Shown here one piece after another: positions 46,050-57,630 of a DNA stretch of 64,000 bases. Origin of the DNA: Larus michahellis (Eukaryota; Chordata; Aves; Charadriiformes; Laridae); contig NC_133913.1 of the NCBI RefSeq assembly GCF_964199755.1, forward strand, positions 6,860,201-6,924,200, read 5' to 3'. The translations under genes were made by a program, and so were the position numbers. Within the stretch, counting starts at the first letter, position 1; the number at the start of each line of letters is the position of its first letter. The notes under the pieces were generated by a model. That model saw only the letters and a list, made by a program, of their open reading frames with translations, was not told the DNA's origin and did not search any database.

Positions 46050-47630
46050 CCTGGCCAGGCCCACCGCAGGGTGCTGACACTCTGCCTGCTGGAACTACCT
46101 TGCCCTAACCAGCTCCACCTGGCCAGGCACCCCAGGGTCCTTCCCCCACTGCCTGTCACTAGCAGTGCCATCAGTATTGGCAAAAGCTAGGCACCAGCAT
46201 CAACATTGGAATTGGCATCAGGCTTCTCACAAGCTCCTCCATCATTTCCCCCATGGAGGTCTTTTCTGGAGCTCGGGAGGCCATGCCATAATGTCAGGAG
46301 TTTGAGCTCAACACAGACTTGAGAAAATGATGTAGAACTGGCTGAAACCTTCAGACTTTCTCCATAGGTTCCAGATCATGAGGCTATTGTAGAGGATTTC
46401 CCTCCACACCAAACACAGAGTCTTTGGGTGTGCAGGTGAAGTCCTGGAGACAGAATGAAAGCCTCAAAACCCTTTGCAAAGACACATTTAGGGCCCTGAG
46501 AGGAGTATTCTCTGTCCATCTGGTCCCCAGGGAGACGTGTCTGGCTCGAGTAGCTCACTCAGCTGTTCCAAGTCAATGTTCTTGGGCTTTAGAAGCAGAG
46601 AGGGAAACCAGGTTTCTGCAACCTCAGATGTCCCTGTCTTTAACTTTAACTGGCAAAGGATCCCTTCTCCAGGCATTATTTGGATGCGCTTCAAACTGGC
46701 CAGGCAGCATGCTTGCCTCTGTGGTGGTGTCCTGGAACCCAGGGAAGCACAAGCAGACTGGGATCGTTCATATAGGTATCTGAAGGGATGGATGGAGCAT
46801 GTCTGTAAAGCAGAGGGCAAGGGCATCTGTGCTGCCTTCTGTGCCTCCCCAGCCTGTATGCCAATGAGGAAAGCTGTTGGGACATATATAGGTGTGCCTT
46901 TCTCAGTCATGTCAAGGCCCAGGGACTTGGAACACAGGAGTGGAAACTCAGCAGAAGCATCCCACCTGCTTGCCTTGCTCCTATGCTTCCCTCAGCATCC
47001 ACCAACCGCTCTTGACAGAAGACACGATTGCTCCTGTGGTTTATTTGTTGGCCAAACTTGCCTAAGGAGGGAAAAATGCCTTTCTTGCCTTGCATCTAGG
47101 AATTGTCTGAACCTTAAGCCTGCAATATCAGCCTGTTCAAATACGTGGATCAGCCTTTGGTAGCTTATAGAAAGAGAGATGGAGGATGAAGCCAGAAATA
47201 AAGCTCATGAAGTGATAGATAGATGCATTTAGAGTCAGGCAAAGGTGAAATACCTTTCTGTCTTTGCAGATCATGTGCAGTAGGAGTTTGTTCTGCAGTT
47301 CCTACCAGAAGCGACCATCCAGGTAGGACACGACAAAACACAATTTTTCTCCAAAAGCCTGAGTCAAGAACAATCGGGTCCTCTGGGGACAGGCACCTTT
47401 CAGCTTCTTGATGTACCTTGGACTGTGCTGTAGACAGAGGTTATAGGTCAGGCAGCTGGGAAGGCAGGGGATGGCTGGTGACCAATGGCTGAAGGTGAGT
47501 CAGCAGTGTGCCCTTGTGGCAAAGCAGACTTATGGCACTTTTATCTCACCATTTCTGACAGCTCTTCTCTCTTGGGGTTGTTGGTGCAGAGGTTTCCGAG
47601 TCACTCTCACACTTGCAGGAGGATCGGTCT
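46050..47630. other. Intergenic stretch upstream of TCR V pseudogene
   Basis: Open frames at 46488-46910 (minus) and 46537-47163 (plus) overlap each other and show no recognised domain. The last few hundred bases may have been a V-gene promoter, but no motif is clear. Confidence 0.35.
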
Positions 47631-47634
47631 CAGC

Positions 47635-48869
47635 ATGCACCTTTGGTATCTCGTCCTCACTGCCTTCCTGAGGCAACCACTGGGTAAGCATTGGCTTTGT
47701 CTGGAGGCACGATTCCTCTCCTTCCTAGGAGACCCGCATCCCCTCAACAGTTCTCTACAGGGAGCTGCTCTTGAATTATGGTCAAATATTGGGAAACATC
47801 AGGTCAGATGGGTTTTTCTGCACCTGCTTTCTCAAGATACTGCTGCTACTGATACAAAAGAAAAGATGAGACTGAGAAGAAACAGCTCCTCTCCTGACCA
47901 TCATAGACCCCTTGCCTTCCTATTTTCTTGCCAGTTGCCCACCTCTCTCTGTCTCTTTCAATCTTTCTGGGCCCAGCGTTTCACCTGGCAACCCAAAAGC
48001 ACAGGACTTTTGCAAGTTGATGCAGGAACATGAAAGCACTCTCATCCCACTCATTCTTAGGGTGTCCCAGTCTCTCTCCTGGCTGGCACAAGTCACGCAG
48101 CATGCCCTGACTAGCCATTCCTCCTGCAAGTCCACAATGCCTGAGCTTCCTTTTCCCTACCTTCCTTGACCTCGGAGACCTCTGAGAAGACAGGGAATGG
48201 GGAGCAGGATGAAACATCTTTGCAGGTGTTCCCATGGTCTCTCACCCTGCTGGAGATATTCTGGATCTAGCAGAGGAGAGCCAGCCTCCACAAGTTCTTC
48301 CCTGGAGACTCCGGGCAGCAAGAGCGTGGGGATGGAAGACCTGACTGTCTCTGGGGGTATCCCTTTGGGAGTTAATTGACACTATTATGCTGTGGGATCC
48401 ATGCTGACCTGAGGTCTCAGACTTCTTGCCCAGAGACACTCACCATATTGCTGTTCCCATCCATGGGGCTCTTGCTGCAGCGCAAAGCATAGGAAATCTT
48501 CTCCTCTGACGCTTTGCATGCCCTCTTGTTTTGCATCTTGGAGCCTTTCCACGCAGTTGCTGACCCTTGCTTTCTTCCAGGTACCATGAGGCAGACCATC
48601 GTCACTCACCAAGAAGGACAAGTCAATGTGGAGGAGAAAGGCATCTTCCAGTCCACCTGCACCTAGCAGACCGCTAATTTTTATGGTTTGTTTTGGTACC
48701 AACAAAGGAAAGGCCAAGCCCCACATCTTGTTTCATATCAGGCAGCAGCTGGCCCCAAGCACAGTGGCCAACTTACCACGTTGCTGAACACCACGGGGAA
48801 ACACAGCCTCCTGCAGCTGGAGGAAGTTGAGTTCTCTGACAGTGCTTTGTACCTCTGTGCTGTGCGTGA
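47635..48869 (+). pseudogene. TCR alpha V pseudogene with leader and V exons
   Basis: Leader exon 47635-47683 (MHLWYLVLTAFLRQPL, donor GG/GTAAGC), intron 47684-48580, V exon from 48581 (acceptor TTTCTTCCAG) in matching phase. The V exon reads IVTHQEGQVNVEEKGIFQST, Cys, [40 protein letters not shown] and [10 protein letters not shown], a full TCR alpha-type V domain with both conserved Cys and the conserved Trp; the second Cys codon is 48856-48858. A single in-frame TAG at 48664-48666, two residues after the first Cys where a Tyr is usual, makes it a pseudogene. The 897-base intron is long for a V gene, so the leader call is less certain than the V exon. Confidence 0.85.
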
Positions 48870-48908
48870 CACCCCAGTGCAGGGAGCTTCCTTGTCTGTG
48901 CAAGAACC
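48870..48908 (+). promoter_or_regulatory. Degenerate 23-spacer recombination signal
   Basis: Directly after the V exon: CACCCCA (heptamer consensus CACAGTG), 23 bases, then GCAAGAACC (nonamer consensus ACAAAAACC, two mismatches). The CAC, spacing and nonamer fit a TCR V 23-RSS with a decayed heptamer. A CCCAGTG reading would leave only a 20-base spacer. Confidence 0.5.
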
Positions 48909-48909
48909 C

Positions 48910-50060
48910 AGGGGAGGGAGGGAATGTGTCTGTGCAGGACTGAGCTTCATGAAAAGGGCCCTCAACACTGTTTCCTCAGTACATCCAGAGCTCTGCTGCC
49001 CAAGACCTTCTTTGCAGAAGAGGCCAATGTCAGTGGTGTGAGAAGAAGGAGAAGGTGATGAAAGAGTCTCAGGTTCTCTTATTTTCACCTTGGGTTATAT
49101 GGTTATTATACCTAACAGCTCTGGTGAGGTGACAGGCAATGCAGGAGTCTGGGACTGCTTGTATAATAGTTCCTTGCTGCAACTCTTTACTTTCTCTTTT
49201 TTCCTGCTACATATTGATTTATCAGGGTTTCCTGTAGGACTGTCTCTTAGAGTATCTGCTCTGGGATGTATCCCTTAGAGGCTGGAGTTCAAAGAAAGAT
49301 GAGAAACCTAAATAACATGCCACAGGGCAATGCCCCTTCCTGGAACTACAAGATTACAACAAATTTGCCAAATACTCAGAACTACCCTTGCATCCTCCAG
49401 TTGCTGCATGTCTGTGTGCTGGGTTCTGGAAGCCTTTTCTCCCCAGTGCATTTTGCTGGTCCTTGGAGCTCTTCTCATGCCCAACTTCATGATCTTCCCT
49501 TAGCACCACCTTATTTTTTTCTGCAGTGGTCCCAGGCTGTACAGCTCTATGCAACATCTCAGTGGGGGAGCAAACCACCAGGCAGAGGTGGACAACAGGC
49601 CTTGCCAGGAGAAGAGCTGGCCTTGGGGAAAGGCACTTCATGCCTGGGAGAATGCCAGGCACCACGGTGCAGCCATGGGGAATTGGGCACTAGCTACTGT
49701 CCTTGGGATGCCCTGCTGGGGGTGTTTGAGAGGCACTGGTGCCCTAGTGTGTCCCATGGCCAGGTTTATTTCAGCCTGTGAGTCCCCTTAGCCCTGCACA
49801 TCTGTGTAACTGCTGGGCTGTAAAGGGAACTCTTAGGGAGTAGAAGGTGAAGAGGTGACCTGCCCTTGCTACCACTGCTCTTGGGTGTAGGCCATGCCCC
49901 ATCATTCTGAAGACAGGTGGGCTGTTTTGAAGGCTTTTTGTCACTTTACCCTGACTCCTGCATCCATTGGGGACCATCTTCTGACAACTTCTTTTCCCTT
50001 CTGCACAGACATGTGAGCTGCAGACCTCTCAGAGCCCCAAGCAGCACCAGCTTCCTCTCT
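48910..50060. other. Intergenic stretch between TCR V pseudogene and keratin block D
   Basis: No J segment, constant exon or other gene recognised. Confidence 0.35.
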
Positions 50061-50366
50061 AAGGAAAAGCAGCGGTGAGCCTCCCTGTTGCAGGATGTGC
50101 TCTGAGGCCAAAGGATCGTATATGAGCAGAGATGCTGGAATACAGGGCCTGATACCCACTGGCTGTGGAAAAGATATCTTCCTCAGCTCAAGAAACGGTA
50201 ACTGGAAAGGACCCATTGCCCTGTAGCCCACCCTCCCCTTCCTCTTCTGCTTGTGCCCCCACCTTATTCCCCGCCACCCAAGGCAATGCCTTTCTTCCTT
50301 GGCAATACAAGATAATATCCATCAAGAAAAGAATTACGTGTAGGCAGAGGCTTGGATGCAGAAAAC

Positions 50367-50372
50367 TTTAAT
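50367..50372 (-). terminator. PolyA signal, keratin gene D
   Basis: ATTAAA followed by GTTTTCTGCATCCAAGCC on the minus strand, very close to the array's 3' end. Confidence 0.8.
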
Positions 50373-50752
50373 GACTCTGAAGAGGGATACAAGTTCACTT
50401 TCAGAGGATGCCAGTGCAGGTAGATCACAAGCAGCTGCCACCATTGCCCATGGCAGAGACCACACAGGGCATCCATCTGCCTGTACCACAGAAGAGGGTC
50501 CAGCAGATGTCTCAGGTTGGCTCTGGGGTTCTTACAACACAGAACACCAGAAGACAAGAAAGAGAAGGGAGAGAGAGTAAGACAGGGAAGTTAGACTTTG
50601 GCAATGATTTGAGAGGTCCCAAGCTGCCCTCCCTTGGAAGGGCAGTACTGAATTCTCAACCTCTCTGAAATCAATGGCCAGAAGCTCTATCCTCAATCCA
50701 GCATCAGCTTCTGGGTTCTGGGAGGTCCTTGTCCAGGCTGTCACCAGTGGAT

Positions 50753-51058
50753 TTAGCAGGGGAGGCACCTTCTGCCATAGTAGCGGCTGGAAATGCCAGA
50801 GAGGTCACAGCACCCGGAGGTGATAGGCACCCCATCACGGCTGAGGATACTGCCAACAGCAGCAGAGGTGGAGGATCCCACAACAGTGTTCTGTGGGAAG
50901 GAGCTGAGGATGGGGCCGGGCAGGGTCACCACCACGGGGGAGGGCTGGATGACGACAGTGGAGTCCTGGCACTGCCTGACACAGGGCTCATTGCAGCTGT
51001 TGGCCAGTGGGGTGGGGCCACAGGGCCGGCAGGGCAGGCACTGGTTGTAGCAGGACAT
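50753..51058 (-). CDS. Feather-type beta-keratin, gene D
   Basis: 101 residues, 11 Cys, the least cysteine-rich intact copy. The head [15 protein letters not shown] matches genes B and C. NSTVV is changed to DSTVV, SILSC to SILSR, and the tail is [19 protein letters not shown], ending in the RRCLPC seen in ordinary feather keratins. Exon 1 is about 51441-51477, the intron 51080-51440 (acceptor CTCCCAG, donor CAG/GTGAGT), and the ATG follows CTTGAGAC. Probably functional; by its tail it groups with gene B. Confidence 0.94.
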   Translation of the reverse strand: MSCYNQCLPCRPCGPTPLANSCNEPCVRQCQDSTVVIQPSPVVVTLPGPILSSFPQNTVVGSSTSAAVGSILSRDGVPITSGCCDLSGISSRYYGRRCLPC

Positions 51059-51499
51059 GTCTCAAGGGTGGATGTGTACCTGGGAGAGAGGTCAGGGGGG
51101 AGTTAGAGGTATATGTGAGGAGCAGTCCACCACAAGTGTGTCACTGTGCCATAAGCATTTCAAAAGCACCTGCAGAGCCAGGAGGTAGAAAGCGTGCAGT
51201 GAGGCAGAAGGAAATTCTTGGCCTCAACCATGCAATTTAATGTAAAGTTTTGGAAGGCCTAACAAGGTTGCTACTTATCTCTTCAGTGAAGAGCTTTCTC
51301 AGGCAAGTTCCAGATACTCTCCAAGTCAGACTTTCACCCATTTTTCCCCCTCTCAAGCAGCACCAAGACCCAGCACAGGATGGAGGGTCACACATCTGCA
51401 TGAACACAAAAAGGACATGAGGAAAGGGATTCAGACTCACCTGGTTCCCAAGGAGAAGGATGACAGAGAAGTAGATGAGAGAGTGAGGAGTTGGGCTGG

Positions 51500-51806
51500 C
51501 TTTTATTGTGGCCCTGACCTGCCCCGGGCCCAGAGGTAGCTTCTACAGAAGTGGCAGTTTTCTAAGCTGCTTATGATGAACAGAAAACATCCCAGCTAAT
51601 TACATGGGCTGGGTGGTTGTTTTCCCCGATGCCGACGTTTCATTTCCTGGCTTATGCCATACCCATTCCCTTACTGATGCGTATTCTGAGTGCTGGGATT
51701 GAAAGGCCTCAGGATTTCCAGGGCAGGAATGTGTCAGTGCCTGCTGAAGCCTCAGCTCAAGTGCCGAATGGGTGCAGTGCAGGCAAGTGATGTTGGCCTG
51801 GGGCAC
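51500..51806 (-). promoter_or_regulatory. Conserved keratin promoter, gene D
   Basis: The TATA element reads CAATAAAAG (51500-51508, minus strand), off consensus. ATTAGCTGGGATGTTTTCTG ends at ~51600; the distal block includes CTGGAAATCCTGAGGCCTTT. Confidence 0.65.
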
Positions 51807-52339
51807 ACTGGTGGGGTGGTCTGTGGCTGCATTGACAGGAAGGGGCCAAACTACTCCCAACCCTGCAATCCTTGGTTGGTCTCCCAAGGACTTCCCTGTG
51901 TGAGGATGTGCCTTGTCTTTCTCTCCCTCCCATCTCACTCCAGTGGTCACTTGTAGGGTGCAGGTGGGCTGCACTGCCGGGTTTCATCAACTCTTTAAAT
52001 CTTTCACTGAGGAAACTAAGCAGCCTTCCCCAAGCTATGGGTATTGAGGGCTGCAAAGGTTATTTCCCCCATGATTTCAACACTGCTGAAAATCAAAGTT
52101 GTGTGGGTCCTCTACTACCACCAGGTTATTATGGGTGGACATATTGAAGAGAAAACTCTTTTCTTGGCATAGCACACAGATAACCAGGGGAAGGCTTATG
52201 CTTTGCAAAACACCTGAGTGTTACCATTGTCTACAAGATGTAAAAATTTTGAGGGAGGCCTGCAGTTTGCTTAAATATTCCCTGAACTTATCCTCTTCCA
52301 CCCAGGATACACCTCCCTGGCTCTTAACTTCCCCCTTGG

Positions 52340-53880
52340 TTTCAGGGACCTAGGATTCCTAAAGACTGATCTTTCTCATGAAGACTGAGGCAAAGAAGAC
52401 ATTCAGCACCTTAGTCTTTCCATGTCCTGTGTTGCCAGGCTGTGCAGCATCAGAGAAGGTCCACTCATTCATCAGGGGGACTATGTTTCTCCTAGCCTTC
52501 CTTTTGTCACCTGTGTCCTTAGAGAAGCCCTTCTTGTTGCCATTGACATCTGTTGCCAGAGTCAGTTCCAGTTGGGCTTTGGCTTTCCTAACCCCATCCC
52601 TGCATATGCATGGGATGGCCATGGACCCTGTATGGGGAATGGCATGCTTGGACATGTGTCTCTCTAATCCTCCTAGGCTACCCATCCTTGCTTCCACCTT
52701 CTGCATGCTTCTTTCTTGTGTTTTGATTTGGCCAGGAGTTCCATGTTCATTCATGCAGGCCTCCTGGCATGCCTTCCTAACTTTTTGCTCATTGGGACAG
52801 TCTGCTCTTGAGTTGGAGGAGGTGATACTGGAATATTAACCAGCTTTCTGGGGCCCCTTTTCTGCCTCCAGGGCCACATCACTGAGGACTCTTTTGAGCA
52901 TCTCTTTAAAGAGACCAAAGTCTGATCTCCTGAAGTCCAGGGTTTTGATCTTGCTATTTACCCTTCTTGTTGTCCTCAGGATCTTGAAGTCTACCATTTC
53001 ATGGTCACTGCAGCCCAGGCTGCATTTGGTCTTCATATGCACAACAAGACTTGCGTTCTTGGTGCCTATGAGATCCAGCAGAACCGCTGTCCTCATTGGA
53101 TCCTCTATCACTTGGGTGATGAAGTTGTCATGCATACATTCAAGGAACATCCTGGCTTGTTTATGTCCTCCTGTGTTGTCCATCCAGCAGATATCACAGT
53201 GGTTGGACCGCTTAAGCACTGTTTTCTTGAACTTGTGATCCGTTCTTGGCACATCACCCCAGGCCATTTGCTCATCAGCTGTGTCCATGACTCCCTCAAA
53301 GGGCTGCAGGTTACTCTGTCCCTCCCCTGTCATTCCTAGTTTAAAGCCCTCCTTACCAGGTCAGCCACCCTATTGGCAAAGGCAACTCTGCCCCACTTGG
53401 TGAGGTGGATCCCAGCTCTCCTGAGCAGTTGCTGCTCTGCAAACAGGGCCCCATACTCGTAGAACCCAAAACCCTGTCACCAACTCCAGTTCCACAGACA
53501 ATTATTGACCTGCATTATCAGTGCCCTCCTCCTTACACCCTTTCCTCTCACCAGCAGGATAGAGGAAAACACCACCTGGGCCCCCATGCCCTTGAATACT
53601 TCCCACAGAGCTCTTTAATCACTTTTTATATTGTCTCGATTTCCCTTAGCAGTATCATTTGTGACCACAAGGAAGGTTAGCAAGGTGTTAGTAGTAGAGC
53701 TGAATGAGCTTTGGCAGTCTCTTCACAACTTCCTGCATTCCTGCCCCCGGCAGGCAGCAAACCTCTCTAGATGATAGTCCAGGTTGGCAGATCAGTGCTT
53801 CTGACCCCTGCAGGAAAGAGTCAACCATAAGGATCACTTGCTGCTTCTTCCTGCTGGTCGTGCATGGTTGAAGGTCAGGT
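52340..53880 (-). mobile_element. CR1 LINE 5'/middle part, antisense
   Basis: Minus-strand frames read as CR1 ORF2: endonuclease end with LDLIGTKNASLVVHMKTKC, SLGCSDHEMVDFKILR and LDFRRSDFGLFKEML (52836-53333), then the linker to reverse transcriptase with KAKAQLELTLATDVNGNKKG and VFFASVFMRKISL (52359-52754). 53340-53880 carries the preceding ORF1/5' text. Frames are broken; 3' half absent. Confidence 0.85.
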
Positions 53881-54174
53881 GGACCAGATCCTAGGCTTCA
53901 AGGCAAATCTGGCTCCTCTTTAACTTTGAGGATGGTGAACCTTTTTTGTAGTTTTAAGTCTTCAGATGGGGCAGGAGTCTTCCATGCGGTGCCAGAAGTC
54001 AACAGCTTCCATCCCGAGATTGTTCCCTGGGAATCTTCTTTTGAAGTCCTGGGAATCCATAAGTGATGGCCAGTTTTTAAGAACCACTTTTTAAAAACAC
54101 AGGAGCAGACAATTCCATTGTGTCTCAAGTTAAGCTAGTGGGGCAGAAGACCAGCTTGACTGAGCAGGGAACTC

Positions 54175-55870
54175 TTGGAAAACGCTGGCCAAATACTTGT
54201 TGAAGATGGTCACCTGACTAATAGAGATGAAGAAAAAGTGGAGGCATTCACTGTTTTTTTTGCCTCAATCTTTAATAATACTGATAGACCTTGGGCTGCC
54301 CAGTCCACTGAGTTGGAGGACCATGAGTGCAGGAACAGTGACTTTCCATTTGTGGACACTGAATTTCTAAGGGATCGGTTGTACGAGCTGACTGTTCATA
54401 CGTCCATGGGGACAGACAGGATTCATGTCAGAGTACTGAAGGAGCTAGCAGATGTAAGAGCAGGACGACTCTGAGTTACCTACCAAAGGTCTTGGGTGTC
54501 TGGGGAGGTCCCTGCTGGTGGGAAGCCATACAATGTTATTCAAATTTACAAATAGAGCGTGAAGGAAGATCCAGGAACATATAGACCTGTTAGTTTAACC
54601 TCAGTCCATGGAAAACATTATGGAGAAGGTCATACTGGGTGCTATTGAAAGGCATTTAAAAAACAATCCAATCATCAGGCACCGTCAACATAGGACACAA
54701 AGCGAAAGTCCTGTCAAATTAGATATCCTTCTATGATAAGGTCACCCACCTAGTGGATGAAGATAAAGTGGTGGATGGAGTTTTTCTGGATTTTACTAAG
54801 GCTTTTAATAGTGTCCCTCACAATACCCTTCTGGAGAAGTTGTCCAACTGTGGGATGAGCAGGAATATGGTGTGCTGGGTGAAAAACTGACTGAAAGGCA
54901 GGGCTCAAAGGGTTGTAGTGAATGGGGCTACATCTGCCTGATGACCAGTCAGCACTGGTGCTCCTCAGGGTTCAATTCTGGGGCAGGTTCTGTTCAATAT
55001 TTTGATCAGTGATCTGGGTGTAGGAGTTGAGTGTGCCATGAGCAATTTTGCTGATGATACCAAACTGGGAGGTGTTGATGCGTCTCTGGAGGGAAAAAAG
55101 GCCTTGCAGAGGGATATCTAGATAAATTGGAGCATTGGGCGATCATTAATGGCATGAAATTTAACAAGTCCAAATGACAGATTCTGCATCTGGGATGGAG
55201 TAACACCAGACACAGGTATAAATTTGGAGAGGAGTGGCTGGAGCTGCCCTGCAGAAAGGGATCTGGGGGTGCTGGTTGTCAGCAGGCTCAACAGGAGTCA
55301 GCAGTGTGCCCTGGCAGCCAGAGGGCAAACCACAGCCTGGGATGCATTAACACAGTCCAACCAGCCGGTCAAGAGAGGGATTATCCCGCCGTATCAAGTG
55401 TTGGGGCGGCCTCCCCTTGAGTACCGTGTGTAGTTCTGGGCCCCACAAGTTAAGAAGGAAGTGAAGGTGCTTGAATGCATCCAGAGGAGGACAACAAAGC
55501 CTGTGAAAAGGCTGGAAGGAATGTCCCATGAGGAGTGGCTAAGGACTTTGAGCTTGTCTAGTTTGGAGAAAAGGAGTCTGAGAGGTGACGTCATGGCTCT
55601 CTATAGCTTCCTGAGGAGGGGAAGTGGAGAGGGAAGTGCTGATGTCTTCTCCCTGGGATCCAGTGGCAGGACACATGACAATGGTTCAAAGCTGCATCAG
55701 GAGAGGTTCAAACTTGACATTAAGAAACGTTTCTTTACCAAGAGGGTAGTCAGACACTGGAACAGGCTTCCTAGAGAGGTGGTCGATGCCTGTCGATGTT
55801 TAAGAGGCATTTTTGGACAATGCCCTTTATAACATGCTTTAACTTTTCTAACTTGCAACTGCTTGATGAC
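54175..55870 (+). mobile_element. CR1-type LINE reverse transcriptase and 3' part
   Basis: Starts in RT N-terminal text (EDGHLTNRDEEKVEAFTVFF) and runs in broken frames through YRPVSLTSV-like, FLDFTKAFNSVPHNTLLEKL-like and the catalytic [11 protein letters not shown] block (Ala-Asp-Asp near 55050-55058). The C-terminal part is open in one frame (55461-55832): VLECIQRRTTKPVKRLEGMS, LSSLEKRSLRGDVMALYSFL, RVVRHWNRLPREVV. No (ATTCTATG)n tail was seen, so the 3' boundary is uncertain. The endonuclease is missing. Confidence 0.88.
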
Positions 55871-56770
55871 TGACGAATGCCCACTGCTTGCCTTGCATTT
55901 GTTATGCCTGAGAATATTCTGTGGTCTTACAGTTGCTGCCAACTGCTGCTTAAGGAAGTGCTCTGGAAAGATCCTTTTACCAAATTTGTGGAGGACTTAA
56001 GTTTTGCTCTTCTGCTCATTCACAGAGCTTTTGGTGAAGCAGGGATGGACAGGGATGGACAAAAAAAGGCATCTGGTCCATACAAATTAGGACAAGCAAC
56101 TATGGGGACTATAACTACCTGGGGAAGACATGAGGGATGATACAGTCCTCTCTTTGGATGCTGAAATGAGGGACATTCTCCAGACACCAGGTTTGCTGGC
56201 CTATGAGAAAGCTTAGGTGTATACAAACGCTCTGCAAAAGTACTTCTCCCACAAGAAGCAGAGCAATCAGAAAAGGCAGACAATAACTCCTGCTTTTCCA
56301 GAGGAAAACCAGACAGAGGTGGATAAGCCCCTGGAGACTCCTGAGGACTCCAGCCCTGTTGTTCAGGAAGTGCCTGATAATATGCATCCACGGTATTGGA
56401 AGAATGCGCAAGTGCTCCTAGGTGAACTAGGGCAGCACAAGCATATCTCTTCTTGGGAAAACCAGGGAAGTGTTGTGTACAAAAGAGATGTCATTAAGGG
56501 GTCCCACCTGCTTGATTTAGTCCGAGGTGTCCTTCAGACTTGTGTCCCATCTGAGAAGACCTGAAGACTAGGATGTGTTTAGGAAAGCCATGGCTGCGGT
56601 GAATGTCCCCTCTGGCATCATGGATCATACAACAACCACGGTCTCTGGGAAAACTAAAAGTGACTGAAGATGTCCAAGAAGCATCCCAGACATCTTGTAA
56701 TATGAGGATGATACCTAAAAATCAGTGGTGCATGCTGTAAAGTTTACTGTTGAAATAAAAATATTCATGA
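55870..56770. other. Stretch after LINE RT without recognised gene
   Basis: May include that LINE's 3'UTR. Nothing else recognised. Confidence 0.35.
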
Positions 56771-56850
56771 AACCATGGAATCACAGGATGGCTTTACTAG
56801 GAAAGGACCTTTAAAAGGCCATCTAGTCCAACTCCCCCTGCCACGGAGGT
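56770..56850 (-). mobile_element. Short CR1 LINE 3' remnant
   Basis: CATGGAATCACAGGATGGCT and AGGCCATCTAGTCCAACTCC are the reversed CR1 3'UTR; only ~80 bases remain. Confidence 0.75.
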
Positions 56851-56854
56851 TTTA

Positions 56855-57630
56855 TATTCATAAAATCTTGAAACTTTGCTGTCTGTTGTGTCCATTCAAA
56901 AAACATGTTGGGTTGCGTTGGGTTGGGTTGAGATTAAAAAGCACACACTCAGCCGTGCAGTTGGGTTGTAAGCTTTATTTATGGAACACAGTTATGAAAA
57001 TTACTGCAAGAAATGCTGGTCTGGGTCTTCTGAAAATTATTTTGAGTAGGTGTGGCCATGAGGAGAGCTCCATCTTCATATTTTACAAAATGCATCAGTA
57101 TGTGATCATTTTCTACTGGATTGTGAGAATACAAATTTGAAAACTGTTTGGAAGGTAATCCCTTGTTATGGTGATGTAGGAAAAGACGCAGTGGTATCCA
57201 CAGGCCATGAGGGGGAGATGCTGCAGTTGCTTCCTCTGGAAAGCACTTTCTGTAGCATTGTGATTTTCAAAGGCCACGATGCTTTCAGGAAAGAGAGCAC
57301 TCTTTGACTGGGGGGTAACCACATGAGTCAAAAAACTCTGTGTGGTTCTGATGTGCCAAGAAAATTGCTAGCCAGTGCTCTCTGGGCTGGTTATGAGGGT
57401 GTGTGGTCACCACCACGCTCACTGGTCTTGGGGGAACATGGGCCCTATGGAGCTAGTTCCTCGGCTAAGCACCCAGAAATGTTTCCCTGGTGTAGGGCTC
57501 TGCTAAGAAAAAACAAGAGAGCTGGTCCATCTCAGACTGCGATCTCATCCCTGTGTTACCACTGGACTCAGCACTGACTCCTACAGAAGAGGGAGAGGTG
57601 GGGAGAGGTGTCCCCAGTCCTAACCCCATG
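56855..57630. other. Intergenic stretch without recognised feature
   Basis: Contains a short GGTTG-type repeat (about 56908-56930). No gene seen. Confidence 0.35.

Larger units (their letters stand above)
50061..51960 (-). repeat. Duplicated keratin block D
   Basis: The 3' flank (~50061-50280), read on the minus strand, matches unit positions ~1150-1330 of the array (TTGAGCTGAGGAAGATATCT and the CCACAGCCAGTG block). Gene D and its promoter follow. Confidence 0.6.

Noticed and set aside
46488-47163. Overlapping open frames on both strands
   Set aside because: No domain, splice context or paralogue could be recognised, so no gene is claimed.
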